DNA of 64,000 nucleotides from Corythucha ciliata. Lineage: Eukaryota > Arthropoda > Insecta > Hemiptera > Tingidae. The notes beneath the pieces are model-generated. The model saw only the letters and a list, made by a program, of their open reading frames with translations, searched no databases and was not told where the DNA came from. Positions 45,299-56,320 of this stretch are shown piece by piece (positions within the stretch are counted from its first letter, which is position 1; each line of letters starts with the position of its first letter). The stretch lies in assembly GCA_038030265.1 (NCBI GenBank), contig CM075942.1:13722029-13786028 (forward strand). The letters are read 5' to 3'. The position numbers and the translations under genes were made by a program.

Positions 45299-45830
45299 AT
45301 GAGTGAATCGACTGTTGGGATGCGAGGAAAACCGCAGCACGTAGCCGTAGAGCCCGACGATGACGACGATGATGGAGGAGAGGATGAAGACTACCTGATG
45401 AAAGGCGGTGGAGTCGGTGTTGTGCCCGTAGTTGTTCCAGGGCGAACACCCGACGATTTGACTGGAGGTCCGCCCGGAGGACCACCCGGTGGTCCCGGTG
45501 GAGGAAGTGGTGGTCCAGTGTCGGGCGTACCTGCGTCGGGTGGCGGCGGCGGTGGTGGCGGAGGAGGAGGGCAAGGATTTTGGATGTCCGCCATGACGGC
45601 TGCGTCCGGTATGGAAATGATGCCCGAGTCGGGGTTTATCAGTTCACAGCCTTCGATGGCTGAATTCATCCTTCCGCATCATATGGCTGAGATGGGAGGT
45701 GGAAGTCCAGGAGGGCCGGGCGCCGGTGGACCGTATCCAACTTCCGGCGTTCCTCTTGACTCACAGCAACCTGTACAGGAGTACCCGTGGATGAAGGAGA
45801 AAAAGACAGCGAGGAAAAGCAGCCAACAAG
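45299..45830 (+). CDS. pb: Proboscipedia (Hox2) first coding exon
   Basis: 177 codons plus one base, from the first in-frame ATG at 45299 to a GTAAGA donor at 45831 (phase 1). Pb is a nuclear homeodomain transcription factor that specifies mouthpart identity in insects. An acidic run (D20-D25) is followed by Gly/Pro-rich repeats. Then come FWMSAM (95-100) and GFISSQPSMAEF (112-123), the conserved N-terminal motif of Hox2/pb. The hexapeptide EYPWMKEKKTARKSS (161-175), which binds the Extradenticle/PBC cofactor, is next. In Drosophila pb the first intron also lies after this hexapeptide and before the homeodomain, with matching flanking residues. The homeobox exon is not in this window on the + strand. 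A stop at 45242-45244 precedes the ATG in frame. Loss of pb function cannot be inferred. Confidence 0.93.
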
Positions 45831-47410
45831 GTAAGAATTCAAAGCTTCTTTATGCACAGATATTATATCTACTGTCCCTAGTTTACTCAATGCGTGGGAA
45901 ACAGGTCAGTAGGAGCCCCAATTGCCTATAGTCTTTCAATCACAAAAAGATTACCCCTCACCGCTAAAAACCGCGTAAGTCCTCCCTTAAAGATTCATTT
46001 CTTATTAAAGAATATCAAACAAACCTAACTTTCATTCATAATTCCCGTCCAACAAACCTTTTCAATGAAGGATTTACTTTTCCTTTACGACCACTTTAAC
46101 AAGTAGCTGTAAATCCTTCTTTCGGATATCCCAAACGATGAAGCAAAACGCTCCTTTCCTCCCCTCGCTCTATAAACAGCTTAAGGATTAGGCATCTAAA
46201 GTGCCGCCCAAGTTCTCCTCCTTTACTTGTTAGCCGTGAAGGGAAAAAGGGGTGCCAGCGATTTACGACTTTTACCATCGTACACTTCAACTCCCTGGTG
46301 CACTGTTTGATATAGAATGGCATGATGGGGTGAAGGGGGGTTACCTATCCCCTTTCAGTGCTCCTGCTAAGGCAATTTGCTGCTCATTTTAAAACCAGTA
46401 AAAAAACAAAAAAAAAAAACAAAAAAGAAAGAAAAAACGCAATGAAGGGGTGGTAGAATCGGGGGCTAAGGTTAATTAGGTTTTTTCTTAACGGGAAGTC
46501 TTTTAACGAAAATATCTTTATTTCATTCAAGAAAATCCACACTCCCTCTACAAGGATTTTAATAAAGTTTATAAACATATTTTCTCCCTGCTATTCCCCT
46601 AGAATTTGCCTTTCCTTTAAGAATTTCGGCTAGCAAAACTTCTCTTAGTAATTTGGGCGAAGCCGCGTGACCGCTGACAAATGAGTTTCCATTTAGGAGT
46701 GCAGAATTGAGGGTTTTTTTTTTTTTTTTAGAGAGAGAGATGGAGAAAAAAAAAAGAAGACAGGACAGGTACAAGAGGGAAAAAACAATAGGAAGAGGGT
46801 AAAACGAGGAGAAAGGAGAGAAAAAAGGTTGACAGGGACTGTTTTGCAATTAACGTAGGTGTTTGTTTGATGGCTAAGGTCTGTATAGGAAGGGGAAAGA
46901 ACTTCGAAAAATTCTTAAACAATGCGAAAATAATTCCTTTGGGGCTCTGTACTTCAAAAAAAAACAAAAAAGTTTAAGTTTTAAGTTAATGACACCCCTC
47001 GTTCTTTTTTTTCTTCCTAGGGTTGCCAACCGCACTTTTAAAAACAGTATTATTGTAGTTTTTCTCTGCATTTTAAAGTTCATACTTTTGGAATCGACAG
47101 AGAAAATGGCAAACTACTTTTTTATGTGCTTTGCCCTAACTGGCAGCTGGTCTGTGAAAATAACTGCAAAACCTGGCCCAGGCTCAGAAATATGTCCGGC
47201 CGATGTCTTTCAGAAATTGCGTGGGATTGGCTCATTCATAAAACCGCAATTTCGTGAGTTTAGCACTTTCGGAAACCAAATTCCTCAGATCATTTCGTGG
47301 TTTTAATGATGAATTTGTTTGTAAAATTGTTACATTTTGGATGTGAACAGAGAATTACAGTCAGCAAGGCGTGAATGGCCAGATTTTTGTAGTACGCTTC
47401 CATGTTTCGT
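45831..47410 (+). other. Start of the pb intron, non-coding
   Basis: Begins GTAAGAATTC. Pyrimidine tracts, a poly-T/GA junction at about 46715-46740 and no recognised element. A frame at 46989-47306 has no known domain. Confidence 0.6.
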
Positions 47411-50291
47411 CAGGGTTGTTAAAAAACATGTTTTTTTTTTCTATTTTTAACAAGAGAAAAACGTTTTTAATGTTTAAAACCTGTTTTTTTTTGTTTAAAA
47501 TCGAGTTTTAAACGATTAAAACATGTTTTTAAACAGTTATTTGAAAATTAAAACTGTTTCATATATTAATAGAATTTGATATTTTGGTGACAACTAGAAT
47601 TACCACGTAGTAGAAAACGATCCCAAATTCATGTCAGATTCACGAAATTCATTTTAGCTGCATGCGGTAGCAACACACCAATACCATTGATTATTAATGA
47701 AAGGAATTTTAGTGATAAAAAGCGAAAGAACAAAATTTATTAGTTATCTTTTGGACACGATGAATTAAATGTTTTAATTATCGATACAAGCTTCGCTGCC
47801 TTCTCCGTCCCCAACCGATTTCTGAGATGGGAGTGAACCAATTCGAAAGATGAAAATATCCTCTCTACTCCCGCAGATGAGGCGCTAGCGGTGTGCAGCT
47901 GTTCCACCAGAAGCATCAGCTGCTCGCTTACCGACGACTTCAATGACCGCCACCAAGTGATGGGAGATAACCCCTTCGTTGCTCCTTCCAAAAATAAAAC
48001 AGGGAGAAAAGGTGATGATTCTGCCCTGAACATTATCAGTTCCTTTATCACCGTTGAATCTACACTTTGAGCATAGGCGAGAGCAATATCGATTTGGTCG
48101 GGTTTTAGTTTTTTTTCCTTTGAATCTGGGGTCCAAGATGTTCGCGAGGAAATAGAAGGCTGCATGGCCATTGTGAATCTCTCAATAGCCAACTCTGTTT
48201 CTCGTTTGGAAAAAATGCCTTCGATGTCATGAAGAAGATCAAGCTGATGGTGCAATTATCTCTTTGGGCCACATCAAGTGCTCTACTGACGAGCCGGAGT
48301 TTGTTGACAAGTTTTTCGGCCCTATTCTTAAGGCTAGTGTCTTCGACTGATTTGATTACCGCTGGGTCCAGAGCCATTCGGTTTTCGCCACAGACATTAA
48401 TCAAAATTGGCCAGTTTTCAATGTACGAGGAGAGGCTGTCTGTGACTGAACTCCAACGTACTTCAGATGGGAGAATCAAGGCTTTACCTCCCGCCTCGCG
48501 ATACTTCCCCGACGGAAAGTGATGATTGCGGAAGTATTTGATGACATTTTTTACGGCGTCAATAGTCGGGCTGTCTTTCAAGTCTTTTGAAAGTAAATTG
48601 AATATATGGGCATTGCAGCCATAAGTTAAAACGTCGACATTTCCTATTCCTTCAAGTCTACTTATTTCCTGACGCATTTTTGTCATATTGGCGGCGTTAT
48701 CCGTAACTATGATGGCGATCCGGCATTCATAACGGGTTTTACTAACGTTTATTGACCTCACAGCAATATCTCTCAAGTATTCGGCGGTATGCCGCTCTGC
48801 CGACGTGTCGATAGTATCGATGAGATGAGTTCTCACGTTGTTCTCCTCAATGTCGTTGAATACAGCGACGCAAACGCAAATGATGGGGTCATTCTTCAGG
48901 TTGCTCCATCCGTCCATCATCATACAGACGGTTTTACCTTTCAAACTCTCCTCAATTTCCTTTTAGATTTCAGAGTGCACCTCATCAAGTAGTTGCCCTG
49001 AAATCTGATGTCTACTAGGCGGTTTGTACTCTGACAAAATTCCAGCAGTTAGCTATTAAAAAAAAAAACACAAAACTACTTTTGAAGCCCTGCACCTGGT
49101 CTGAGAGTGTTGAGAAGTTTAGTGATCAACGGTTCGAAAAGAAGAATTTGTCGCGAACAGGAAACGAGCTATTTGCAGGTCCATCTTATGAGCTTCCGTT
49201 CGATCAGTCCTTACCAGAAAACTCCTCAGGTCAGGACGAGAGTGAGAGCTTCCTGGACTCCCACTTCCTACCCGTTTCCGAAAATAATTTTAAGATCAGT
49301 AGGATGATAGCAAGAAAAATTCGGCGAAACATGCTCGAACTAATGATCCATTATTAGGCTGTGCGAACTATTATGAAGTAATACGCATACTCACACGGCC
49401 TTACGGTTCAGTCAGAATTCTCCACTTTTGAATAGTACATTACTCGACCTTTTTTCAGTACTAAGCCATTGCTCTTTAAAATAAGTAATATACACCCATA
49501 TGGGCCAATGGGCCATAATAGCCACTATACGATTCAAGAAATCCTCCTCGCCTTCGCCTTCGCCTGACGATGATGGCTCATGCTCTGAACTAACTCCAGA
49601 ACTGTGGAGTTAACCCCAGTGCTGCTTCAGGCGAGTCACCAACCCACTCAACATTTTCCCACAAAGCTTGCACTTGGCCCGCGTCAATTTTTTTTTCCCT
49701 TCTTCCTCAACCCTCGAGAAAAATTCCCAAACACTATCTCGCGGCCTACCACTCATGACTCAGGCAGAAACAATGGGGTAATTAATTGACTTGAATTCTC
49801 AAGAAAGAAATAGAGGTAATGAGAATGAGGAGTACCAGACGCAGATAGACAAAACACCGAGAACGAGAACTGAAATGAAATGCGCGGGCACGGGGTCTTC
49901 AAGCTCGTACTTACTTATTCCCCTTTCTTTTCGAGAAAGAAAATGCCTTGCACGAAATTTATAGATGACTTAAAAAAAAGGGCCGAAGAAAGAACTTGCA
50001 AAGCGTCCGCGGCTTTTCGTCTACATCGAAGTGTCAGAGGTGAATCAGCCTCTTTCCCTTCACTCCTTTGTTTCCTCCCGACCGCCCGGCCGGCTTTTGA
50101 AGAAACGTTAGCTTTTCTGACGACGTGAGAGTACCCGGTGGCTAATTGTTTTTACTGTTTTTATGTGATTTTAATGTTTAAAAAAACGAATTTTAAACGT
50201 TTTAAACGCTCAAATGTTTTAATCATAAAAAACACGAGCATTTTGTTTTAAACATGGTTTAAAACGACTTGTTTTAAACATTCCAACCCTG
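47411..50291 (-). mobile_element. hAT transposon, decayed
   Basis: The ends are CAGGGTTG at 47411 and CAACCCTG at 50284-50291, a hAT-type terminal inverted repeat. Next to both ends are many TTTAAAC- and GTTTTAAAC-like motifs (47430-47560 and 50170-50280). The minus-strand transposase is broken. No 8-bp target duplication is recognisable. 49757-50170 has no coding signal that I trust. Confidence 0.8.
47740..49756 (-). pseudogene. hAT transposase with BED zinc finger, broken
   Basis: On the minus strand, an ATG at 49756 starts MSGRPRDSVWEFFSRV and continues to CKLCGKMLSGLVTRLKQHW, a BED-type zinc finger that would bind the element ends. A stop follows (about 49613-49615). Further on, MDLQIARFLFATNSSFRTVD (about 49170) and YKPPSRHQISGQLLDEVH (about 49000) match the usual hAT order, with another stop near 48965. 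48944-48105 has VCMMMDGWSN, IVTDNAANM and YGCNAHIFNL (catalytic part). After a frameshift near 48235 comes the C-terminal dimerisation segment ASSAGVERIFSSFELVHSHLR. Several stops and shifts make it inactive. Confidence 0.88.
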
Positions 50292-50929
50292 CTCGGAACA
50301 GCATTGGCGCCTTGTGTATACAGTTCAAAAGTTTTTCCCCTTCAGTTTTTCTGATAAAAAAAAAGAAAAAAAAAGCAGTTTTTGATCAGCGAATCGTTTA
50401 TTTTGTTGGAGAAACTGGGCCTCCGTAATCCTGAGTTAACGCATGTGGTCGCTCCGCGACGGAGAGTGCGCAGTGCTACCGCAATGTGTCCGCAGATATT
50501 CTTCCACGGTGGACCTTTTGCTCCTTAAAGCTGCCGTGGACAAGGTCAGGGACCCACCTTTTTGGTGGTATTGCCGAGCTTGTTGGGCCAATAGTTTTGT
50601 AATTGACACCCGCACTTTTTGAGACGGCGCGGCGCACGGATGCGGGTCAAGTGTCACATTGCGAGTCGGCTCCACCCTTTCGTATGTTTTCAGGGTTGTT
50701 GGTGGCACAGTATACGTTATTTGAAAGAAACCTCGTAAAAGGACTAAAATGGAGCCCAATAGATAGCCCAAATCACCACCGCCGGCTTATCTAAGCCGCA
50801 AGGATAGCACCGAATGACAGTCCAGCATGAAGCGGCTCATGGGTTGAATTCCAATATATCTCTCGGCTCCAACAACCCCCCAGAGTACACTGGATAAATT
50901 TATCAGAGCAGAAATCATCCACGTTATCA
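50292..50929. other. No gene recognised
   Basis: A GC-richer minus-strand frame of 111 codons (50436-50771) has no family likeness that I can name. It may be a fragment of an unknown element. Confidence 0.35.
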
Positions 50930-51520
50930 TTCTCACGCTAAATTTATCGTCTGAGGATCCAGAACATAGAAAATGGTTTTTCGGAGATTCGGACCCACAA
51001 AATTGGTTATTTCAAGGTGGAAACGCTACAAAATTGATTTTTATTACCTAAACAAGCAAAATTGAAATTTCAAAGAGCTAAGCATGGGAAACGTTTTTTT
51101 TTTTTTTTTTTTTGTTTTTTTTTTTTTTTTTCAACGACTAAATCCCCCGAAAATGGTTTTTTGGAAAGCCAAACCCGTGAAATTGGTTTTTGGAAGAGGA
51201 AAATTCACGATATTAGTTTGTTCATCTACTAAACCCAGTTAAATTGGGGTTTTGGAGAAGAACAGTCGTGAAATTTGTTTTATTCAGCGCCATAACTCGC
51301 GGAATATTGGTTTTTGAGTGAGCTAAACCCGCAAATGTAGTTTTTAAAGAACCGATAAATCGATTTTTGAAGTGCCTCTATCCGCAAAATTCCATTTTTA
51401 CTCATGATCCACGTCCGCGACATCGGTTTTTTGAAGGTGGAAGGTGGAAACCCCACAAAATTATTTTTTTATTGTGTCTCAAACCTACAAAATCGTCTTT
51501 TCAAAGAGCTAAACACGCAA
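50930..51520 (+). repeat. Family C array, opposite orientation to 28960
   Basis: Units close to GAGCTAAACCCGCGAAATTG followed by GTTTTTGGA recur about every 30-35 bp. A poly-T run of about 36 bases broken by one G is at 51096-51131. Confidence 0.65.
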
Positions 51521-52200
51521 AACTGACGATTCACGCCTTGAAAATTGCTGAACTGACTATTTGCACGCTAAAAATAACAAAACTGGACATTCTCATCCTA
51601 TAAATGACTTTACACGCCCTAAAAATAGCTAACCCGTTACCCGACGATCCGTCGTGTAGCCTGAACAAATCATGAATCCCATCCTTGACCATTCGCGCGC
51701 CAAAAATGACCAAACTGACCGTTCATGGAGCGCCAAAAATGGTGAACAATGGTCATTCCGCTTTATTAGCTTGACGGACTATTTGCAACAACAACAAAAA
51801 ACGGCTAAAACTGATTATTCGCACCTCAAACTGGCAAAACTGACGATTTGCGACTTGAAAATGGGAAAACTGACTATTCGCGCTGACTGACTCACGCGCT
51901 AACAAATGGATAACTGGCAATTTGTACTCAGAAATGGCCAAACAGACTCTACGCGACCTAAAAATGGTTATGAACTTGGGGGCATGTTCTGTAAGATTTT
52001 AGTGTTCCTAGGAATATCATGTTCCATCCGTACGCCCGGAATTAAATCACACGTTGATGGTGAAGACGGCTGGAAAGAGACAGTGATAGTGACTGTTAAA
52101 AAATATAGAACAGGGCCCCTTGGTCCGATGAAAATGCCTAAACAGATTATTTTTGCACTTAAATTGGTAAATTCGACACCTATAACTTAATTTTGCTCAC
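51521..52200 (+). repeat. Family B array, plus orientation
   Basis: Units like CCTAAAAATGGCCAAACTGA followed by CGATTCGCG, spaced near 30 bp and clearest at 51525-51980. The last 200 bp are more mixed. It follows family C directly and precedes family A. Confidence 0.7.
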
Positions 52201-52309
52201 AATTTTCTTTTCTTCGCATCAGGGGGCGTAGGTACGGGGGGGGGCATGGTGGATAGACCCCCCCCCCCAGAGCCACGGACCTTCTATCAGAAAAAAATCT
52301 GTAATATTC
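52201..52309. repeat. G run and C run pair
   Basis: A run of G (about 52238-52246) and a run of C (about 52260-52271) lie close together and could form a hairpin between two array families. Confidence 0.45.
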
Positions 52310-53810
52310 GTGGCTATAGCTGCTGGAAAGCGCTGATTCATGGTCTCGCGATGCAACTTCCAGACTAAAGTTAAGAAAAAAATCGCTTATTCGCAGTACA
52401 TGGTGGCCATTCTACGAATAAATTGTGAAAATCAACGCAAAAGTGTTGTATTTTGGCAAACCCTACGGTTAAAGTTGAGAAAACACGCTACAATATTGAC
52501 AAATAAATTACGCTTTCGGGTTAAATTGGACAATAATGGCAAATTCACACTGAAATGCCGTAAAGTCGCCCATTCGCGTATGAGAAAGGGAATAGGATGC
52601 TAAATGGCCGCAATATTAGCACAAAACGCTATTTCACAGCTGAAATTGGCAAAAATCGCTAATTTGCAATTTGCAGATAATACAGTTGTGGAAAAACGTT
52701 ATTTCGCGGATAAAAAATGAAGAAAATCACTAACTCGTGGCAAAAATTGAAAAAATCACCAATTAGCATAGCATAAAATAAGAAAAACGTTGATTTTCAG
52801 TTCAAATTGGGGAAAATTGCTAATTTTCAGTTAAAAATGGAAAAATTGCTAATTTACAGCTTAAATTGAGTCAAACGCCAATTCTTGGCGAAAATTGACA
52901 AAACTCGGTAGGTAATACACGGGTTGGATACGCTACCACGCTGCTAAAATTTAGAAAAAGCGAACATTCGCTGATAAAATTGAGAAACATCACTAATTCT
53001 CGAATTAAGTGTCGTGAAATGTATAATTTATAAATGATGATTTTTTTTGGCAGAAATGAATAGATAGATGTAAATTTTTTGGTTTGAACAAAAAAATTTA
53101 CATTTATAATTTAAATTCGCACCTTCTGAAGGCATTTTTGTGACTAAAATTCTCAAAAATGGCTAATTCATGCATGGCTGTAGTATAATGTTTAAAAATA
53201 CGCTAATTCACAACTAGAACTGCCGTGAAGCAATAATCTATACCTATATAAGTTATATGAAATTGCTAACGCGGTGGTAAAATGAGAAAAACCGCTAATT
53301 TGCGGGTAATATTTAGAAAATAAAAAAATCAGCCTTATGAGAAGGAAAAAATGGAAAAACTCGCCAATTTACAGCTAAAATTGCGCCAAACGCCAATTTG
53401 TGACTGAAATTGAGAAAATTTGATAATTCACAGGTTTGAAACGCTACGACGCGTCGCCGCTACAATTTAAGAAAAGCGATAATTCGCGGTTGAAGTTGAG
53501 AAAAATTCTAATTTGCGCCAAAAACTGAATATACGCCAATTTGCGGATTCTGAAGTCAACTTTTCAGGCGGAAATTGAAAAAAGCGCCAGTTTATGGCAA
53601 TAGGTGAATAAACCGCTAATTCGCGAGTAAACTGAGGAAAATCTCTCATGCATATGATGAACCAAAAAAATCCGAATTCATGAAAAGTCCCCATATTTTG
53701 CGGCTAATATTTTGGAAAAAACTTAATAAAAACGTTAATTTCCAGCTAAAACTGAGAAAAGCGCTAATTTGCGGGTAGAGTCCAAAACTCGCCCTTAACT
53801 GAGAAATTGA
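52310..53810 (+). repeat. Family A array, plus orientation
   Basis: CGCTAATTCGCGG and TAAAATTGAGAAAAA-like units recur at about 30 bp or multiples. They have the same direction as 36780-38135. Confidence 0.72.
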
Positions 53811-53979
53811 GGCAATGATGAGGCAAGCAAGATGTCCAGATATTAGAGTGTGCTGGCTGGGTGGAATGATGACTAAAATGTGAATTACCCCCCTCCCCTC
53901 ACCATTACGAGATTTCAATCTGATCCCCCCCCCCTCAGGACAAATTCCTACCTACGCCACTGCTTCACATAGATTGTAC

Positions 53980-54400
53980 GTGCCAGTAATACATTTAGTT
54001 AAATACATTCACGTACCAAAAATGGCCTAAGTGACCATTCGGCGGGACTTGGCTCGTGATTCGCGCTCAAAAAACAAAATGGTAGAATAGCAGACTGTTC
54101 ACGCTATGATAATGGCGCTCAACTGACTTTTTGGCGCTGAAAAAAGCCCAGCTGAGCTATTGACGCCCTTAAATGGGCAATAGTGACTGTGTGCGCTCTG
54201 AAAATGTCTAAACTGACGATTCGGGTGAAGGGGAAATGCCTATTACGGACTATTCCTGCCCTGGAAATGGCAAATGCCCCAAAAATTCGTGCCTAAAAAT
54301 GGCAAACCGGCAATTCGTGTCCTAAAAATGATCAAAGTTTTCATTCGCACCCCGCAAATAGTGTAACTTCAATAGCATGCAGCCTAAATTTAATAAACTG
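53980..54400 (+). repeat. Family B array, short block
   Basis: Motifs AAAATGGC, AACTGAC and ATTCGC-like repeat about every 30 bp. The C-run patch at 53890-53940 separates it from family A. Confidence 0.6.
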
Positions 54401-54829
54401 GTCATTCGTTCTCCCACCCTCTCAGCCTATCGATATACAACAACCTATTCTCTATTCTCAAGCCTATTCTCTAACAACAAGCAATATTTTTTTCGCCAGT
54501 CATGTGTCTATTTCATTCATTTGTTTGAAGAAAATCAATGAAATAAACATATGACTTCGAAAAAGCTATTGCTTCAGAGTTAGAGAATAAGCCCCCTGGA
54601 TTGCTCACATTGGACTGGAGGGACGTGGAGGGAGCAGGTCGTCCCCTGATAAACAATCACCCTGTCCCTCTCCCTGTGTAGTTATGACAACACAACTCTC
54701 TTCCGGTATTTACTTTGAAACTCCACTTCTCTCATCCACTGGGGAGCTTATTTGATGGCTACTCTTTATCAGCAGTGATGAGCAATCCAGTTCTTTTATA
54801 CAATATTGTTGTCTCAGCCTTACACCCCC
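54401..54829. other. Non-coding spacer between arrays
   Basis: No coding or repeat structure recognised. Confidence 0.35.
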
Positions 54830-56320
54830 CCCCCAATGCTGCAACGTTCGCGAATATTCAGCCGGGAAACTTGTAATTTCACTCTAATTAGGACTCAAAC
54901 TTGAAAAACTCACAAGTATTCAACTCTATAAATGTTGCAATTACTCGGCTATTTGTCAGGCAATGGGTGCAGTCGGAGCTGCAGCTTGTCCGGAACATGC
55001 AACTTCGCGATAATAAAGCCCGGAAGAAAACTAATTTGTGAAACTAAGCAATTTCACGAAAATAAAGACCGGAAAAAAACGATTTTGGGAGTAATTAGAC
55101 ACAAAACTTGCAATTTTGCCAAATTAAAAACCAGGGGGCGATTCTGTAACTTTTCTATATCAAATTTCCTATCAGAAAGTCATATGATTCCATTCATTTT
55201 CTTTGAAAATCAATTAAATCAGCTGACTTAGCGATATAAAATAAGAATAGAGTCGCAGAAAAGCCCCCCCTCCCCCCAAACGTGCAATATCGCGTTAGCA
55301 AACAACTGAAACCTGCACCAGTTTCACGAATGTTCAGTCGCAGAAGACTTCAAATTTTACGGGTATTTTGCTTCTAAATGTTGCATTTTTGCGGCCATTT
55401 GTCTGAATTTGGGTGCTGTAACAAGGAGGCTTCACTGGTTTCCATGGGTACCGCAAGGAGGAGCCCGAAACTTGAAATTTTGCTAAAATTAAGGACCAGG
55501 CGGGGCGGGGGGGTGATTCTGTAACTCGCGAAATTTACGTGTCGTAACTGCGAAGGAGGGGGAGAGGATGAACCCCGTTGCCTTGGTTTTTCCACACATT
55601 TCTTAAGAATTTATTATTTTTTCTTGGAGACCACACATTCTCACATGAAAATTCCGCAATTTATCGTAAAAACCATTGCAACCCCCTCCCCTCGCCCTTC
55701 TTCCATTTTGCGGCACGTAAACTTCGAAATATACAGAATAACCCCCCCAGAACATAGAAATTTAACGAATATTTTAGACCCCGGAACCTGGACAGTTTTG
55801 TGAAAATAAGCATACGGGGAAATATCAATTTTGCGAAAATAAATACTCGAAACAAGAAATTTTGCGAATATTTACACCCAAAAGTTGAAACTTTGTTGAC
55901 TTTCAGCTCAGAGTGACGTAATTTCGTGATTAGATTTGCCAAACTTTGGGCGGTGTTGAGGCCGGTTAACCCAGGCTCCGCGGTCACTAAAAAAAAAATG
56001 GTCCCGAAACTTGCAATTTTCCTTAAGTAATGACCGGCCACTTGTAACTTTGCGAAATTAAAGACAAGAAACTGGCGATTTCATGAATGTTCAATCAGCG
56101 AACTTCAAATTTCACGGTTATTCAGCTCCAAAATGTCGCAATTATGCGGTTACTCGGCAGTTGCTGCCCGGGTTTCACGGTCACTGAAAAAAAGGCCCGA
56201 AACTTGAAATTTTGGAAAATTAACGACTGGCAATTTTTAGACTATATACCTAATTTACATTTTCGCATATTCTTGGCTCCAAATTATTAAAGTCGAAGCT
56301 ATTCATCAAGCTTTGGAAGC
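54830..56320. repeat. Family D array: about 30-bp degenerate tandem repeat
   Basis: Units near CCCGAAACTTGCAATTTTGC then GAAAATTAA recur. Two neighbours, at about 55829 and 55859, are 30 bp apart. There is some inversion and mixing. No coding sequence. Confidence 0.65.

Noticed and set aside
45230..45890. Several minus-strand frames opposite the pb exon
   Set aside because: Antisense shadows of the Gly/Pro-coding sequence.
49082..49357. 91-codon plus-strand ORF in the hAT element
   Set aside because: Antisense of the hAT segment that contains MDLQIARFLFATNSS.
50436..50771. 111-codon minus-strand ORF
   Set aside because: Could be a fragment of an unknown element but has no recognisable motif.
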